A stretch of DNA of 64,000 nucleotides from Algoriphagus chordae (GTDB taxonomy: Bacteria; Bacteroidota; Bacteroidia; Cytophagales; Cyclobacteriaceae), in NCBI RefSeq assembly GCF_003254055.1, contig NZ_QKZT01000009.1:142485-206484 (forward strand), given 5' to 3'. This document shows, in pieces, positions 18,706 to 28,094 of the stretch. Both the position numbers and the translations under genes were made by a program. Numbering within the stretch: position 1 is the stretch's first letter; every line of letters starts with the position of its first letter. The notes beneath the pieces were generated by a model. That model saw nothing but the letters and a program-made list of their open reading frames with translations, was not told the DNA's origin and searched no databases.

Positions 18706-19728
18706 TCAATTGGTTGTTCTGCAAGCAGATAAAATATTAAACTCAAAGCGTTTATCGTCTTGCAAAATATCAAAAAAACCCTTCATATAGTTAGCCATAT
18801 ATTTCACCTCCCTTTCAGGAACCAAATGCTTCAAATCCTCCAATTCAGCATACATAATTGATTCCTTCATCAAAAATTCGCTTCGGATAGCATTCATCAA
18901 TTGCTCATCCCTACAATAGCCTCGATATAGCCGCTCGCTGACAGATTCTATATCTACTAGATTACTAACCTGCGCATATGGAGGCGAAACCATGCCCGTC
19001 ATATCAAAATCATAAGCCAGCGGAACCACGGTTTTATTATCCAGTTTCAGGATTTTGACATTATGCTGATACAGACTCGACCAGTCAGTATTACCTATCA
19101 TGTATTGAAACAAATCATGTCTTACTGCGGCGGAGTCTTCCAAAAAAGTCCCAGCTATCTTTATGTTTTCCAAAATCTCTCCATCAAATCGATCTGCAAC
19201 CTTGTCATCATCCTCTATCAAAAAACCTAGTAATTGCTCGGATTCACCCTTTTTATCATCTTCATTCTCAAAGGTAATTTGAATCAAGCGGGTATTGAAT
19301 GTGTACTTACTCACTTCCTCATACAATTGATAGCACAGAAATTCCTTCACCACATAGGAATCTGCATTTTTATTATTGGAGCAGGGAAACACCATTTTCA
19401 AGTTCCTGCTTCCATCAAAAAGATTACCCTTCCCCTCCTTCTTTTTGAGTCGCAGGCGAATAGGCGGATAGTAACAATTTTCCTTACGGAAATTTCCACG
19501 TACACGTAGCCCCACATCCAAGGTATCGAGCTTACCCTCAGGATTTTTGTAAACCAGGAAAGAATCCATGAAAGTAGAGTCATTGGTCTCCGCACGTAGT
19601 TTCTTAATAGAAAACTTCATATTGATTTCCAAGATTTCCTCCGAATCAAACAACAGCTCTTCTTGCTGCGCAAAGACAGAAAAAGATAAAAAAACAATAG
19701 TGCAAAGACAGGGTAAAAACTTATTCAT
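18706..19728 (-). CDS. CotH-kinase-like secreted protein
   Basis: 340 residues with a signal peptide (to about residue 20, VFAQ). Around residues 205-245 the segment NTDWSSLYQHNVKIL ... VPLAYDFDMTG matches the CotH-type pseudo-kinase pattern, where asparagine and the DFD aspartates bind nucleotide and metal. CotH proteins phosphorylate secreted proteins, but this Bacteroidota subgroup is uncharacterised, so kinase activity is inferred. Stands alone. Confidence 0.62.
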   Translation of the reverse strand: MNKFLPCLCTIVFLSFSVFAQQEELLFDSEEILEINMKFSIKKLRAETNDSTFMDSFLVYKNPEGKLDTLDVGLRVRGNFRKENCYYPPIRLRLKKKEGKGNLFDGSRNLKMVFPCSNNKNADSYVVKEFLCYQLYEEVSKYTFNTRLIQITFENEDDKKGESEQLLGFLIEDDDKVADRFDGEILENIKIAGTFLEDSAAVRHDLFQYMIGNTDWSSLYQHNVKILKLDNKTVVPLAYDFDMTGMVSPPYAQVSNLVDIESVSERLYRGYCRDEQLMNAIRSEFLMKESIMYAELEDLKHLVPEREVKYMANYMKGFFDILQDDKRFEFNILSACRTTN

Positions 19729-19877
19729 GTTCTAGCTAGTTAAACGCAAAAAAATCCAACAAAATGAAGTCGATGTGATTATTTCAATCTAATCAACCTA
19801 ATTTAAGGATTATAAGCTATAAACTTTTAGGAACGGAATATTAATATTTCAACCCTTGGAACAGACATCCTGTTGTT

Positions 19878-20546
19878 CTAAAGATCAGTCAATCTCACAT
19901 TCTTGAATTCCACCTCTGCTCCTTCTGCTTGTAAGGCAATTCTTCCTCGGGTAGCCGTGGCATTAAACCCATCATTGACCAAGTCGCCATTCAGCCAAAC
20001 AGTTACTTTATCAGCATTGCAGACAATCTTGATATGATTCCATTCACCTAGTGGCTTTTCAGAATCATCCGTCAAATTCAAAATCCTTCTTTTCTTCTTC
20101 CCATTCACTCCCCACTCTTCTTTGGGACCACGTCTTGCCACCATATCCTCCACTTCAATATTCTGCTCAATACACCAGAAATCACCCGCATTGCTATGCA
20201 TGAGTTGTACTTCTATCGACTTGGGAAACATATCGTACAACGCTCTTGGGGTAGAAGCATGCACTAGAATCCCACAATTGCCTGGCTTCCCTGCGAATCT
20301 ATAGTCAAGCTCCAGCGTGTAATTGTCATACTCAGCATCTGTGATTAAATGTCCTTGTGGAGTTCCCAAACTCACCAAAAGCCCATCCCGAATAATAAAT
20401 GGAATGCGCAAGGAGCTATCTGCTTCCAAGTCAGGAATGTCCATATGCCAGCCATCCAGACTTTTTCCATCGTAGAGATTGATGGTTTGACTTTGGGCGA
20501 AAAAAGTAAATAAGACTAAGAGTAACAATAAGGTAATTCTTCTCAT
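19878..20546 (-). CDS. DUF1080 (3-keto-disaccharide hydrolase domain) protein
   Basis: 222 residues with a signal peptide (MRRITLLLLLVLFTFFAQSQ). The mature part is a single concanavalin-like jelly roll with DUF1080 signatures: NLYDGKSLDGWH at the start, GNCGILVHAS in the middle, and GRIALQAEGAEVEFKNVRL at the end. DUF1080 members hydrolyse 3-keto-glycosides made by Gfo/Idh-type oxidoreductases; here no oxidoreductase is adjacent. A second DUF1080 gene lies at 44071-44877. Confidence 0.82.
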   Translation of the reverse strand: MRRITLLLLLVLFTFFAQSQTINLYDGKSLDGWHMDIPDLEADSSLRIPFIIRDGLLVSLGTPQGHLITDAEYDNYTLELDYRFAGKPGNCGILVHASTPRALYDMFPKSIEVQLMHSNAGDFWCIEQNIEVEDMVARRGPKEEWGVNGKKKRRILNLTDDSEKPLGEWNHIKIVCNADKVTVWLNGDLVNDGFNATATRGRIALQAEGAEVEFKNVRLTDL

Positions 20547-20690
20547 AATTTTGGGGTAGCGTTAAATGATCTATAAGCTAACAAGAATCTACACAGCGAT
20601 CACCTCTCACTTATTACTTTTTACAATTTTCTGGGATTGAAAACTACATTTCAATAGACATAAGTCTGATCCCGCTAGCTAAACGCGATT

Positions 20691-21925
20691 GCGCCAAAAA
20701 CTGTGACTGATCATTGCGACTTAAAACTGAAAGTTCAACCGCATTTCGTTCTATAGGAACGGCTGGTTTGTAGCAAAATGAATATATAAAGCTCCATCGT
20801 TCCGGAGGAACGGCTGGTGATATGACCTCACCATTCGTTCCTATGGAACGAGGAAATAAACGATACTCAATAAGCTACAAACCAGTTGTCCCGCTGGGAC
20901 AAACTCTTCATTTTAACCAAGTTTAGAATGATTGGAAAGTCTATGAATTCAATTCACCATCGGTCCCCATATCGGGATCGGACCAAAATCTGTGACTGAT
21001 TACTGCTACTGAACACTGAAAGTTCAACCGAATTTCGTTCCATAGGAACGGCTGGTTTGTAGCAAAATGAAGATATAAAGCACCATCGTTCCGGAGGAAC
21101 GGCTGGTAAAATGACCCCACCATTCGTCCCTACGGAACGAAAAAATAGACAACCTTCAATCAGCTACAAACCAGTTGTCCCGCTGGGACAAAAAGCTTCA
21201 TTTCAGCCCAGTCAAGATGAATTAAATAGTCTAGGAATTCTATTCACCATCAAACCCGATAGTAGGATTGCATCAAAACCTGTGACTGATCACTGCGACT
21301 GAAAACTGAAAGTTCAACCGCATTTCGTTCTATAGGAACGGCTGGTTTGTAGCAAAATGAAGATATAAAGCACCATCGTTCCGTAGGAACGTCTGGTGAT
21401 ATTACCCCACCATTCGTTCCTACGGAACGAGAAAATAGACAACCTTCAATCAGCTACAGACCAGTTGTCCCGCTGGGACAAAAAGCTTCATTTTAGCCCA
21501 GTCAAGATGGATTAGAGAGTCTAAGAATTCTATTCACCAGTCCCGAAAGGAAGATTGCGCCAAAAACTGCGACTGAAAACTGCGACTGAACACTGGAACT
21601 TCAACCGAATTTCGTTCCGTAGGAACCGCTGATTTGTAGCAAGATGAATATATAAAGCACCATCGTTACGTAGGAACGGCTGGTAAAATGACCCCACCAT
21701 TCGTTCCTATGGAACGAGGAAATAAACGACACTCAATAAGCTACAAACCAGTTGTCCCGCTGGGACAAAATCTTCATTTTAACCAAGTTTAGAATGATTG
21801 GAAAGTCTATGAATTCAATTCACCATCGGTCCCCATATCGGGATCGGACCAAAATCTGTGACTGATTACTGCGACTGAACACTGCGACTGAACACTGCGA
21901 CTGAACACTGCGACTGAACACTAAA
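20691..21925. repeat. Tandem array of four ~290-bp units plus a partial unit
   Basis: Units start at 20691, 20981, 21271, 21557 and 21847 (spacing 290, 290, 286, 290; the last is partial). Each holds, in order: TGTGACTGAT-type words, a palindrome GTTCC-N-GGAAC following TTCAACCG, GGTTTGTAGC, a second and third GTTCC/GGAAC palindrome, AGCTACAAACCAGTTG, and TTGTCCCGCTGGGACAA. Units 1 and 4 are closer to each other than to 2 and 3, which pair with one another. No gene; reading frames through the array are incidental. Confidence 0.85.
21871..21922. repeat. 13-bp microsatellite-like repeat (4 copies)
   Basis: Four perfect head-to-tail copies of GCGACTGAACACT end the 290-bp array, directly before the truncated haemoglobin stop codon. 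The same word occurs once near the start of the other units, so this looks like local slippage expansion. Confidence 0.8.
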
Positions 21926-21927
21926 AA

Positions 21928-22323
21928 TCACCTCACCCTCGCTTCCCAAATCCTCATAAAAAGCATATGCGCCATTCTTCGTGCATGTTCCTTAGCATAT
22001 TCCGAGTTTTCTCCTTCAAAGTATTTATCCAAAGTCTGAAACCAGAGTGCCAGCCAGTTTCCAAAATGTGCTTGCTCTATGCTATTATCTACTTCCGCAT
22101 CTACTTTTCTATGCACCTTCACGGGATTGAATTTCCCAGCACCTGGTCCGCTTTGTAGCAAGATCATTTCCCAGAAATCACTCAAATGGATCAAATGCGT
22201 ATCCCAATCTTTGATCACTCCATTGAAAATCGGCCCCAGAGTTTCATGATTCCTAACCTGATCATAAAATCTCCTCACCAAAAAATCAACTTCCTTACGC
22301 GATTTTATATCAATCTTATCCAT
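21928..22323 (-). CDS. Group III truncated haemoglobin
   Basis: 131 residues, cytoplasmic. It aligns by pattern with Campylobacter Ctb-type globins: H43 in DTHLIHLSDFW is the likely distal histidine (E7) and H71 in VKVHRKVD the likely proximal haem ligand (F8), followed by FGNWLALWFQTLD. Group III globins bind O2/NO and are linked to NO or peroxide handling. It follows the pyrophosphatase/phosphodiesterase gene on the same strand by only 5 bp, so both share a transcript. Its stop adjoins the 13-bp repeat. Confidence 0.88.
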   Translation of the reverse strand: MDKIDIKSRKEVDFLVRRFYDQVRNHETLGPIFNGVIKDWDTHLIHLSDFWEMILLQSGPGAGKFNPVKVHRKVDAEVDNSIEQAHFGNWLALWFQTLDKYFEGENSEYAKEHARRMAHMLFMRIWEARVR

Positions 22324-22328
22324 GGTAC

Positions 22329-23570
22329 TTATTTTAAAATAGGTGCTAGCACTTCCAATTTACCATCAATATTCTCCGGAACAGGAAGACCGAGTATCCT
22401 ACATATCAATGGATACACATGGATGTTCTGAAAAGTTTCAATTTCCAAGCCTGACTTAAATGCAGGCCCGTTGGCATAGAAGATTGCATGCATATCCTTG
22501 TAGGCAGGACTAAAACCATGCTCACCAAACATATCGGTATCCAACCTATGCATATTGTCCTTCATTCGCGTAATAGTCGTCTCCCAAGCCAAATAATAGT
22601 CGCGGTCAGGAATAATCAGAATATCACCAATCCTGTCCTTATACATCAAGTCCTGATAATTTTCCTTGTCATCCACATCTGTGATATGTATGGGCAAATC
22701 AGATTTCTCTAAGGTTTTTATCACCTGTTCTTTATCGGTAGGATCTTCCAAATACAAATGAGCCAAGGCTCCATTATTCACAATTCTGGCAGGTATCCCC
22801 TTGGTCAAGTCTGTCAAATTAAGGTATTGATCAGGCTTAATATCCATCATGCCATGATCAGAAACTATGATCACATTGATATCCAAGTCATAGCTTTTCA
22901 GCCCTTCGAAAAGAGCGCCAAGCTCATGATCAAGTCTCGTTAAGGTTTCTGAAAGCTTTTCATCATTGCTAGGCCCATAGCGATGGCCTGTATCATCCAT
23001 ATCAGAGAAATACATGGTTATCAATCTTGGACGCTCTTCAGCAGGAAGCTCCAGCCATTTGAAAACCTCAGTTACTCTAGTCAAATTACTAACTTTACCA
23101 TCATAATCATGGTAATAAGATGGGCGAATACCCTGCACATCTGCTTCTGATCCCACAAAGAAATAACTCGCAGCTACCATGTCATTTTGCTCTGCTAGCA
23201 CCCATAGTGGTGTTCCCCCATACCAAGTCCCATCCTGCACAATTTCAGTTTTACCAATGGCATAAGTCAGATCCTTCTCAGGGTCATAAAAAGAATTACC
23301 TACCAAACCATGATGCTCAGGCTTTAGCCCTGTAGCGATGGTATAGTGATTAGGGAAAGTCTTGCTAGGAAAGGAAGGCATCATGCTTTCAGCTTCAACC
23401 CCTTCGGCTATAAACCGCGAAAGATTTTCGGGTTTGAACCTCTCCACATAGTCATATCTGAAACCATCCAGAGAAATCAAGATTACGATCGGTTCTTTTT
23501 TTTCTTGGGAAAAAGCAAGACTAGGAAATGCTAAAACAGCTAGTAGCAGTAGGGAAGAGAATCTTTTCAT
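22329..23570 (-). CDS. Ectonucleotide pyrophosphatase/phosphodiesterase (alkaline phosphatase superfamily)
   Basis: 413 residues from the ATG at 23570; an upstream in-frame start would place a non-signal stretch before the signal peptide MKRFSSLLLLAVLAFPSLAF. Motifs of the NPP family are visible: ISLDGFRYDY with metal-binding D35, nucleophile T71 in SKTFPNHY, DTGHRYGP and SDHGMMDI. It should hydrolyse phosphodiester or pyrophosphate bonds in nucleotides or lipids in the periplasm. It heads an operon with the truncated haemoglobin; a promoter box at 23586 sits just upstream of the start. Confidence 0.87.
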   Translation of the reverse strand: MKRFSSLLLLAVLAFPSLAFSQEKKEPIVILISLDGFRYDYVERFKPENLSRFIAEGVEAESMMPSFPSKTFPNHYTIATGLKPEHHGLVGNSFYDPEKDLTYAIGKTEIVQDGTWYGGTPLWVLAEQNDMVAASYFFVGSEADVQGIRPSYYHDYDGKVSNLTRVTEVFKWLELPAEERPRLITMYFSDMDDTGHRYGPSNDEKLSETLTRLDHELGALFEGLKSYDLDINVIIVSDHGMMDIKPDQYLNLTDLTKGIPARIVNNGALAHLYLEDPTDKEQVIKTLEKSDLPIHITDVDDKENYQDLMYKDRIGDILIIPDRDYYLAWETTITRMKDNMHRLDTDMFGEHGFSPAYKDMHAIFYANGPAFKSGLEIETFQNIHVYPLICRILGLPVPENIDGKLEVLAPILK

Positions 23571-23585
23571 GAGATAAGCTTTCCA

Positions 23586-23593
23586 CAAAAATA
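23586..23593 (-). promoter_or_regulatory. Predicted Bacteroidota -7 promoter box
   Basis: Reads TATTTTTG on the minus strand, matching TAnnTTTG; a TTG lies 20 bp upstream in the minus orientation. It would give a leader of about ten bases to the ATG at 23570, supporting that start for the phosphodiesterase gene. Confidence 0.5.
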
Positions 23594-23667
23594 CCTGCTG
23601 GCGTAATGGCAAGCAATCCAAACGTCACTTATAACAGATTGGTAAAACCTGAATACGGCTTCATTCA

Positions 23668-24507
23668 TTATTTCTTAAAATAAGCATGATCCTCAAGCCA
23701 GTCTTTCAATCGATCTGGCCAGTGATTGATACTTACAAACTCGGAGCGAAAACCCATATTAAAAGCATGCTCATCCTTGGAAAACAAATGCATTTCCACA
23801 TCTGCACCTGCTTTGCGATAAGCTAGCATCGTGTCCACAATGGTACTGGAGCAACATTCATCCTTATTTGCTGCGACAAGAAATACAGGCGGCGCATCAG
23901 CTTCTACAGTCGTAGGAGTGCCCAAAGGCCCCGGATAAACTTGAATTTGGAAATTAGGCTGTGCGGAAAAGTGCTCTATAAGATCCTCAGAACCTGCATT
24001 TCCAGGATTAGCATCGTAAGCTACCCAGTTGACCACCTCACCACCTGCAGAGAAACCCATGACCCCAATACGATCAGAATCTATCCCCCAGTTCTCAGCA
24101 TTGGAGCGCACCAATCGCATAGCTCTAGTGACATCCTGAGTCGGATGCGCTTCGGTATAAGGAGAATCCTCTTCTCTAAAAAGCCTGTATTTCAACACGC
24201 CAACTGTCACCCCAAGCTCATTAAGAAACTTGGCTGGCGCGACTCCTTCTCCATTGAAACCCAGATTTCTGAAACCTCCACCTGGGCAAACAAGAATAAA
24301 GCTACCGTTTGGTTTCTCTGGTTTAAACAGCGTGATACTTGGATTGTGAATATTCCTCACCCACCAGTCCTGAGCGAGCTCAGGCTCATCTTTTCTATCT
24401 TCAAAACCTGGCGCTCCATTTTCCCAGAGAAATATTTTCTCTCCACTTTCTTGAGCGAAAACTAGGCTGGGCAAAACCAGAATTAGGCAAAACAGAAAAT
24501 TCCTCAT
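23668..24507 (-). CDS. Secreted alpha/beta hydrolase (esterase-like)
   Basis: 279 residues from the ATG at 24507, which begins a clear signal peptide (MRNFLFCLILVLPSLVFAQ); the longer reading adds 22 non-signal residues. The fold shows the oxyanion region CPGGGFRNLG and nucleophile elbow GFSAGGEV, with a late histidine in DEHAFNMGF completing the triad. Members of this group are acetyl-xylan or other carbohydrate esterases. Substrate not known. It is 97 bp upstream of the phosphodiesterase gene, same strand. Confidence 0.82.
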   Translation of the reverse strand: MRNFLFCLILVLPSLVFAQESGEKIFLWENGAPGFEDRKDEPELAQDWWVRNIHNPSITLFKPEKPNGSFILVCPGGGFRNLGFNGEGVAPAKFLNELGVTVGVLKYRLFREEDSPYTEAHPTQDVTRAMRLVRSNAENWGIDSDRIGVMGFSAGGEVVNWVAYDANPGNAGSEDLIEHFSAQPNFQIQVYPGPLGTPTTVEADAPPVFLVAANKDECCSSTIVDTMLAYRKAGADVEMHLFSKDEHAFNMGFRSEFVSINHWPDRLKDWLEDHAYFKK

Positions 24508-24718
24508 GGCGATTTTAGCTTGTATAGACTTAGTTGATTTTACACTTAAAAAAGAGCATCTACAAACTACCACTTTTCTGTGATATCAATATCAATTCCA
24601 GCCTCTACCTCCACACAATCGGGAATATTTTCCCAGACAAAAACTCAAAAAACACGCTCCACAGCTCAATATAGACATGGTATATGAATTGAAACTAGGA
24701 AGAGCATCAAACAAAACA

Positions 24719-25402
24719 ATGTATATGAACTCGAGTAACAAATTTATAATCGCAGCACTTCTCAGCGCCACTACCCTAGGTGCCGTGAGTTGTAAATCAA
24801 GTAATGCCGTAAAAGGCGGAGCAATCGGCGGTGCGGCTGGTGGAGTCCTAGGCGGTGTAATCGCAGGTAAAGACAACACTGCAGTTGGTGTACTGATAGG
24901 TTCAGCCATCGGTGGATCTGCAGGGGCAGTTATCGGCAATCAAATGGATAAAGCTGCAGAAGAACTTCAACGTGATCTTGAAGGCGCCACAGTAGAGCGT
25001 GTAGGCGAAGGAATAAAAATCACCTTTGACTCAGGTCTAATGTTCCCGGTGGACAAATCAGAATTGAGTGCAGTATCTAAGGAGAATTTGACCGAGCTAG
25101 CTGCAACCTTGAAAAAATATGATGAGACCAATATCCTTGTCGAAGGTCATACCGATAATACTGGTGCGGAAGATTACAACATGGATCTTTCTAGGAAAAG
25201 AGCCTATTCTGTTGAAGATTTTCTGACATCAAATGGAATTGCAAAAAACAGGATGGAAATCACTGCCTATGGCGAAATGCAACCAACTGCGGGCAATGAC
25301 ACAGATGCTGGCCGTCAGCAAAACAGAAGAGTGGAAGTGGCAATCTACGCAAATAAGAAAATGCAAAAAATGGCTGAACGAGGCGAACTGGGAGACGAGT
25401 AA
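24719..25402 (+). CDS. OmpA-family lipoprotein with glycine zipper
   Basis: About 227 residues. Starts at 24719 or 24725 are both possible; the signal peptide NSSNKFIIAALLSATTLG leads to a lipobox ending VSC. A glycine-zipper segment (GGAIGGAAGGVLGGVIAG, then GSAIGGSAGAVIG) follows, then a C-terminal OmpA peptidoglycan-binding domain with the LVEGHTDNTG and RKRAYSVEDFL motifs and a conserved NRRVEVAI end. It anchors the outer membrane to peptidoglycan. A strong terminator follows at 25432. Confidence 0.86.
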   Translation: MYMNSSNKFIIAALLSATTLGAVSCKSSNAVKGGAIGGAAGGVLGGVIAGKDNTAVGVLIGSAIGGSAGAVIGNQMDKAAEELQRDLEGATVERVGEGIKITFDSGLMFPVDKSELSAVSKENLTELAATLKKYDETNILVEGHTDNTGAEDYNMDLSRKRAYSVEDFLTSNGIAKNRMEITAYGEMQPTAGNDTDAGRQQNRRVEVAIYANKKMQKMAERGELGDE

Positions 25403-25431
25403 CATCCCCAGTAGCCCTATTTATAGATCCG

Positions 25432-25459
25432 AAAGGTGGCCGATGTGGTCACCTTTTTT
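25432..25459 (+). terminator. Intrinsic terminator after the OmpA gene
   Basis: Ten-base stem AAAGGTGGCC / GGTCACCTTT (one G-U pair) with a five-base loop GATGT, followed by six T. Confidence 0.85.
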
Positions 25460-25613
25460 GATTTAATCATTTCCCCAATGCTAAATCCTTACTAGAATTT
25501 TATACTTTTTATCCATCATATTATTCCTTAAACCTATGCAACGATGAAATTTTTTAGCCTTTGTCCCACTTTTAGGGGATTTGCAGGCTGTCAGGGAGTT
25601 GTTTTTCTAAGTT

Positions 25614-27995
25614 TTATTGATTGGCTGGCTCATTCAACAAATTCAGATAATAATTCATCCGCTCCTCATTGCCTAGTGACTTATTGATTAGGTACAAATT
25701 ACCAAGAGCGGCTCGACTTGACCCATATTCCAAGGCTTTCTCGAGAACTGTCAAAGCCTCCCGTTCTTTTCGCTGTGCGAGCAGTACAGAACCCAAGTTC
25801 ATATAGGCAGTAAATGGATCTTCTGGATTAGCCATCGTTGCTTCACGGTAGTAGCGTTCAGAGGCAGGATAATTTTTATCTTTGAGAAAAGCAATCGTAC
25901 CTAGATTAGTCAGTACTACAGAATTATTTGGATTGACCTCATAAGCTAACAGAAATTGCTTTTTGGCAGCTATGGTATCCCTGGTCTCAATTAGAGATTT
26001 GCCATAAGCGGCGTTATAAGTTGGGAATTTCTCGGCACCTCCATAGGCTTCAAAACCCGATTCACACTTAGCGTATTTCTCCACTGCGGCAGCATAATCC
26101 TTTCGTTGAAAAGCACCATTTGCTTCAGACATTGCAAAAAGAAAACTGGTTTCTTCTACCGATCTGCCTGTGGAATCGCTTACCTGGTACTGCATGGCTT
26201 TTTCCAAATTCCCAGCCTCAGAATAGAGGTATGAAAGGGTTGTTTTCGTCCCAGCATCATCTTTATATTCCAAGGCCTTTTCTAGCATAGCAATCGCCTT
26301 GACATTCTCCCCTTTCTTCATATAAGTCAATCCCAGATTCTTATAATTCGGGAAATACTCCGGCCTTTGAGCTTTCAAACTTTTCAAATAATACTCCTCA
26401 GCCTTATCAAAATCGCCATTTTCATAATTGATCATGGCTAGTTTAAACCAGCCGAAGTAGGCTGTAGGATTTTTCTTGACACTTTCCTCCAAAACCTGGA
26501 TGGCACAAGTGCTATCACCATAGCCTAACAACACCTCTCCTAAGGCATTGAGGTATTGAGACACCGCATTGTTTTTGCCCAATATCTCATTAGAAAGATC
26601 GAATTCTTGGATTGCTTCAGCGAAATAAGCCTTAGCAGAATCCGTAGACGTTTTCTCTATTGTCTTTGCTTTCAACCTCAACTCCTCGGCGTACATCACA
26701 TGAGTTCTCCAGCTTTTTGGAGCAGTCTCAATACCGGATTTGGACAAGGTCAAATTACTTTGCCATACTTTTGATCGGTCGATAGTTTTGTAGGAAAAAG
26801 CTAGAATGATTGGCAAAAGCACTAGTACCATGATCATTTGAAGTTTTGCTGGCTGATACTTTTGAACCAAAACATACAAGCCATAAACGATCAGAAAGCA
26901 AAATGCAAGCGAAGGAATAAATTGAAACCGCTCCCCCAGATTGGAACCAATAATCAGGGAATTAGTAAGGTTGGCAAAAATCGAAAAGCTCGCTAGATAA
27001 AACAGTATTCCAAAGCTAAACAGACTTCTATTCTTGAAACCTCGATAGGCAAAATATATCATCACAGCAAAAAACAACAAACTCAACCAAACCAAAGGAC
27101 TCTTGAAGGTCTGTACATCCAGCTGCGCAAAAGAATAATCCCAACTCAATGGATGCGGAAAAATCAAAAGTTTGATGTATTCCAGATAAATATAAAGGTT
27201 GGTAGCAAAGCGTTCTCCTCCACTTAGCCCATATAATATAGAGTTGATTTTTGAATCGTAGGTAGTACTTGCACTATCCAAGATCACAGCCCTAATCAGC
27301 AAATAAACAATCGCCGGCACCACAAATGGCAAGGTAGCTTTGAGTGATTCCCAAACAGATTTCTTTTGAAAGAAATATGCAATCAGCGCCACCAAAGCCA
27401 TTAGTGTCAGCGTCTCTTCCTTAGAAATCAAGGACATAAAAAAAAGAAAACCCACTAACACCAGTCGTGGTATAGTCATTTTGTTTTCAGCATTTATCCA
27501 TGTCAAAATGGCTGAGAAGGCAAATAAAGAAGCCAGTAAGGTATCACGGCTTTTCACAGAAGCCACCACTTCAGTATGAATAGGATGTGTAGCGTAAAGG
27601 AGTAAAATAAGCAAGGGGACCAGGATTGGTAGGTTTTTGCGAGTGGTAAGTTTCTCCAAGATCAGCCCAAGAACCACCAATAAACCAGCATACAGTAGCA
27701 CATTCAGGATATGCCCATTTCCACCTTTGAACTCTCCAAAAATCTGATATTCGACCGCAAAGGTTAACAGGGTGAAGGGTCGATAAATACTGGTGTTGAC
27801 CGGATTGATCTGAATGAAATTCATGGAACCATACTTGAAGAGTTCAGTCCATTCTTCCAGACCTTTCTGCGTCACTCCATTGAAATAAGCATAAATCCCA
27901 TCATCCCCAGAGTATCCGTAGTTGTAGGTTTGCGCATAAAGTAAAGCTCCAAATAAGGCAATTAAGAGAATCCAAAAAATTGGTTTTTGCTTCAT
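25614..27995 (-). CDS. Polytopic membrane protein with C-terminal TPR domain (TMTC-like)
   Basis: 793 residues from the ATG at 27995; upstream in-frame sequence is low-quality, whereas this start leads into a membrane helix (KPIFWILLIALFGALL). Residues 1-430 hold about ten hydrophobic helices; motifs YSGDDGIY, IYRPFTLL and HPIHTEVVASVKSRDTLL are like the TMTC / GT-C membrane glycosyltransferases, with an acidic DD in the first loop. Residues ~450-790 consist of tandem TPR repeats. The family may glycosylate exported proteins; activity here is inferred. Confidence 0.75.
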   Translation of the reverse strand: MKQKPIFWILLIALFGALLYAQTYNYGYSGDDGIYAYFNGVTQKGLEEWTELFKYGSMNFIQINPVNTSIYRPFTLLTFAVEYQIFGEFKGGNGHILNVLLYAGLLVVLGLILEKLTTRKNLPILVPLLILLLYATHPIHTEVVASVKSRDTLLASLFAFSAILTWINAENKMTIPRLVLVGFLFFMSLISKEETLTLMALVALIAYFFQKKSVWESLKATLPFVVPAIVYLLIRAVILDSASTTYDSKINSILYGLSGGERFATNLYIYLEYIKLLIFPHPLSWDYSFAQLDVQTFKSPLVWLSLLFFAVMIYFAYRGFKNRSLFSFGILFYLASFSIFANLTNSLIIGSNLGERFQFIPSLAFCFLIVYGLYVLVQKYQPAKLQMIMVLVLLPIILAFSYKTIDRSKVWQSNLTLSKSGIETAPKSWRTHVMYAEELRLKAKTIEKTSTDSAKAYFAEAIQEFDLSNEILGKNNAVSQYLNALGEVLLGYGDSTCAIQVLEESVKKNPTAYFGWFKLAMINYENGDFDKAEEYYLKSLKAQRPEYFPNYKNLGLTYMKKGENVKAIAMLEKALEYKDDAGTKTTLSYLYSEAGNLEKAMQYQVSDSTGRSVEETSFLFAMSEANGAFQRKDYAAAVEKYAKCESGFEAYGGAEKFPTYNAAYGKSLIETRDTIAAKKQFLLAYEVNPNNSVVLTNLGTIAFLKDKNYPASERYYREATMANPEDPFTAYMNLGSVLLAQRKEREALTVLEKALEYGSSRAALGNLYLINKSLGNEERMNYYLNLLNEPANQ

Positions 27996-28094
27996 ATAGT
28001 AGTTTCCTGAATTAAAAAATGAAAATAGGGATAAAATTTTTAACCCGCCAAAAGAGGAGAATGAGAGTCTTCTATTTCGGCACAATAGCCATTT

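Noticed and set aside
20941..21302. Reading frames across the 290-bp array
   Set aside because: They follow the repeat units and their palindromes, in both directions, with no family-like sequence.
20691..21925. CRISPR array candidate
   Set aside because: The repeat period is about 290 bp with the entire unit conserved, not short repeats separated by unique spacers, and no cas gene is nearby.
23941..24465. 174-residue plus-strand frame inside the esterase gene
   Set aside because: Antisense to a signal-peptide-bearing gene with clear catalytic motifs.
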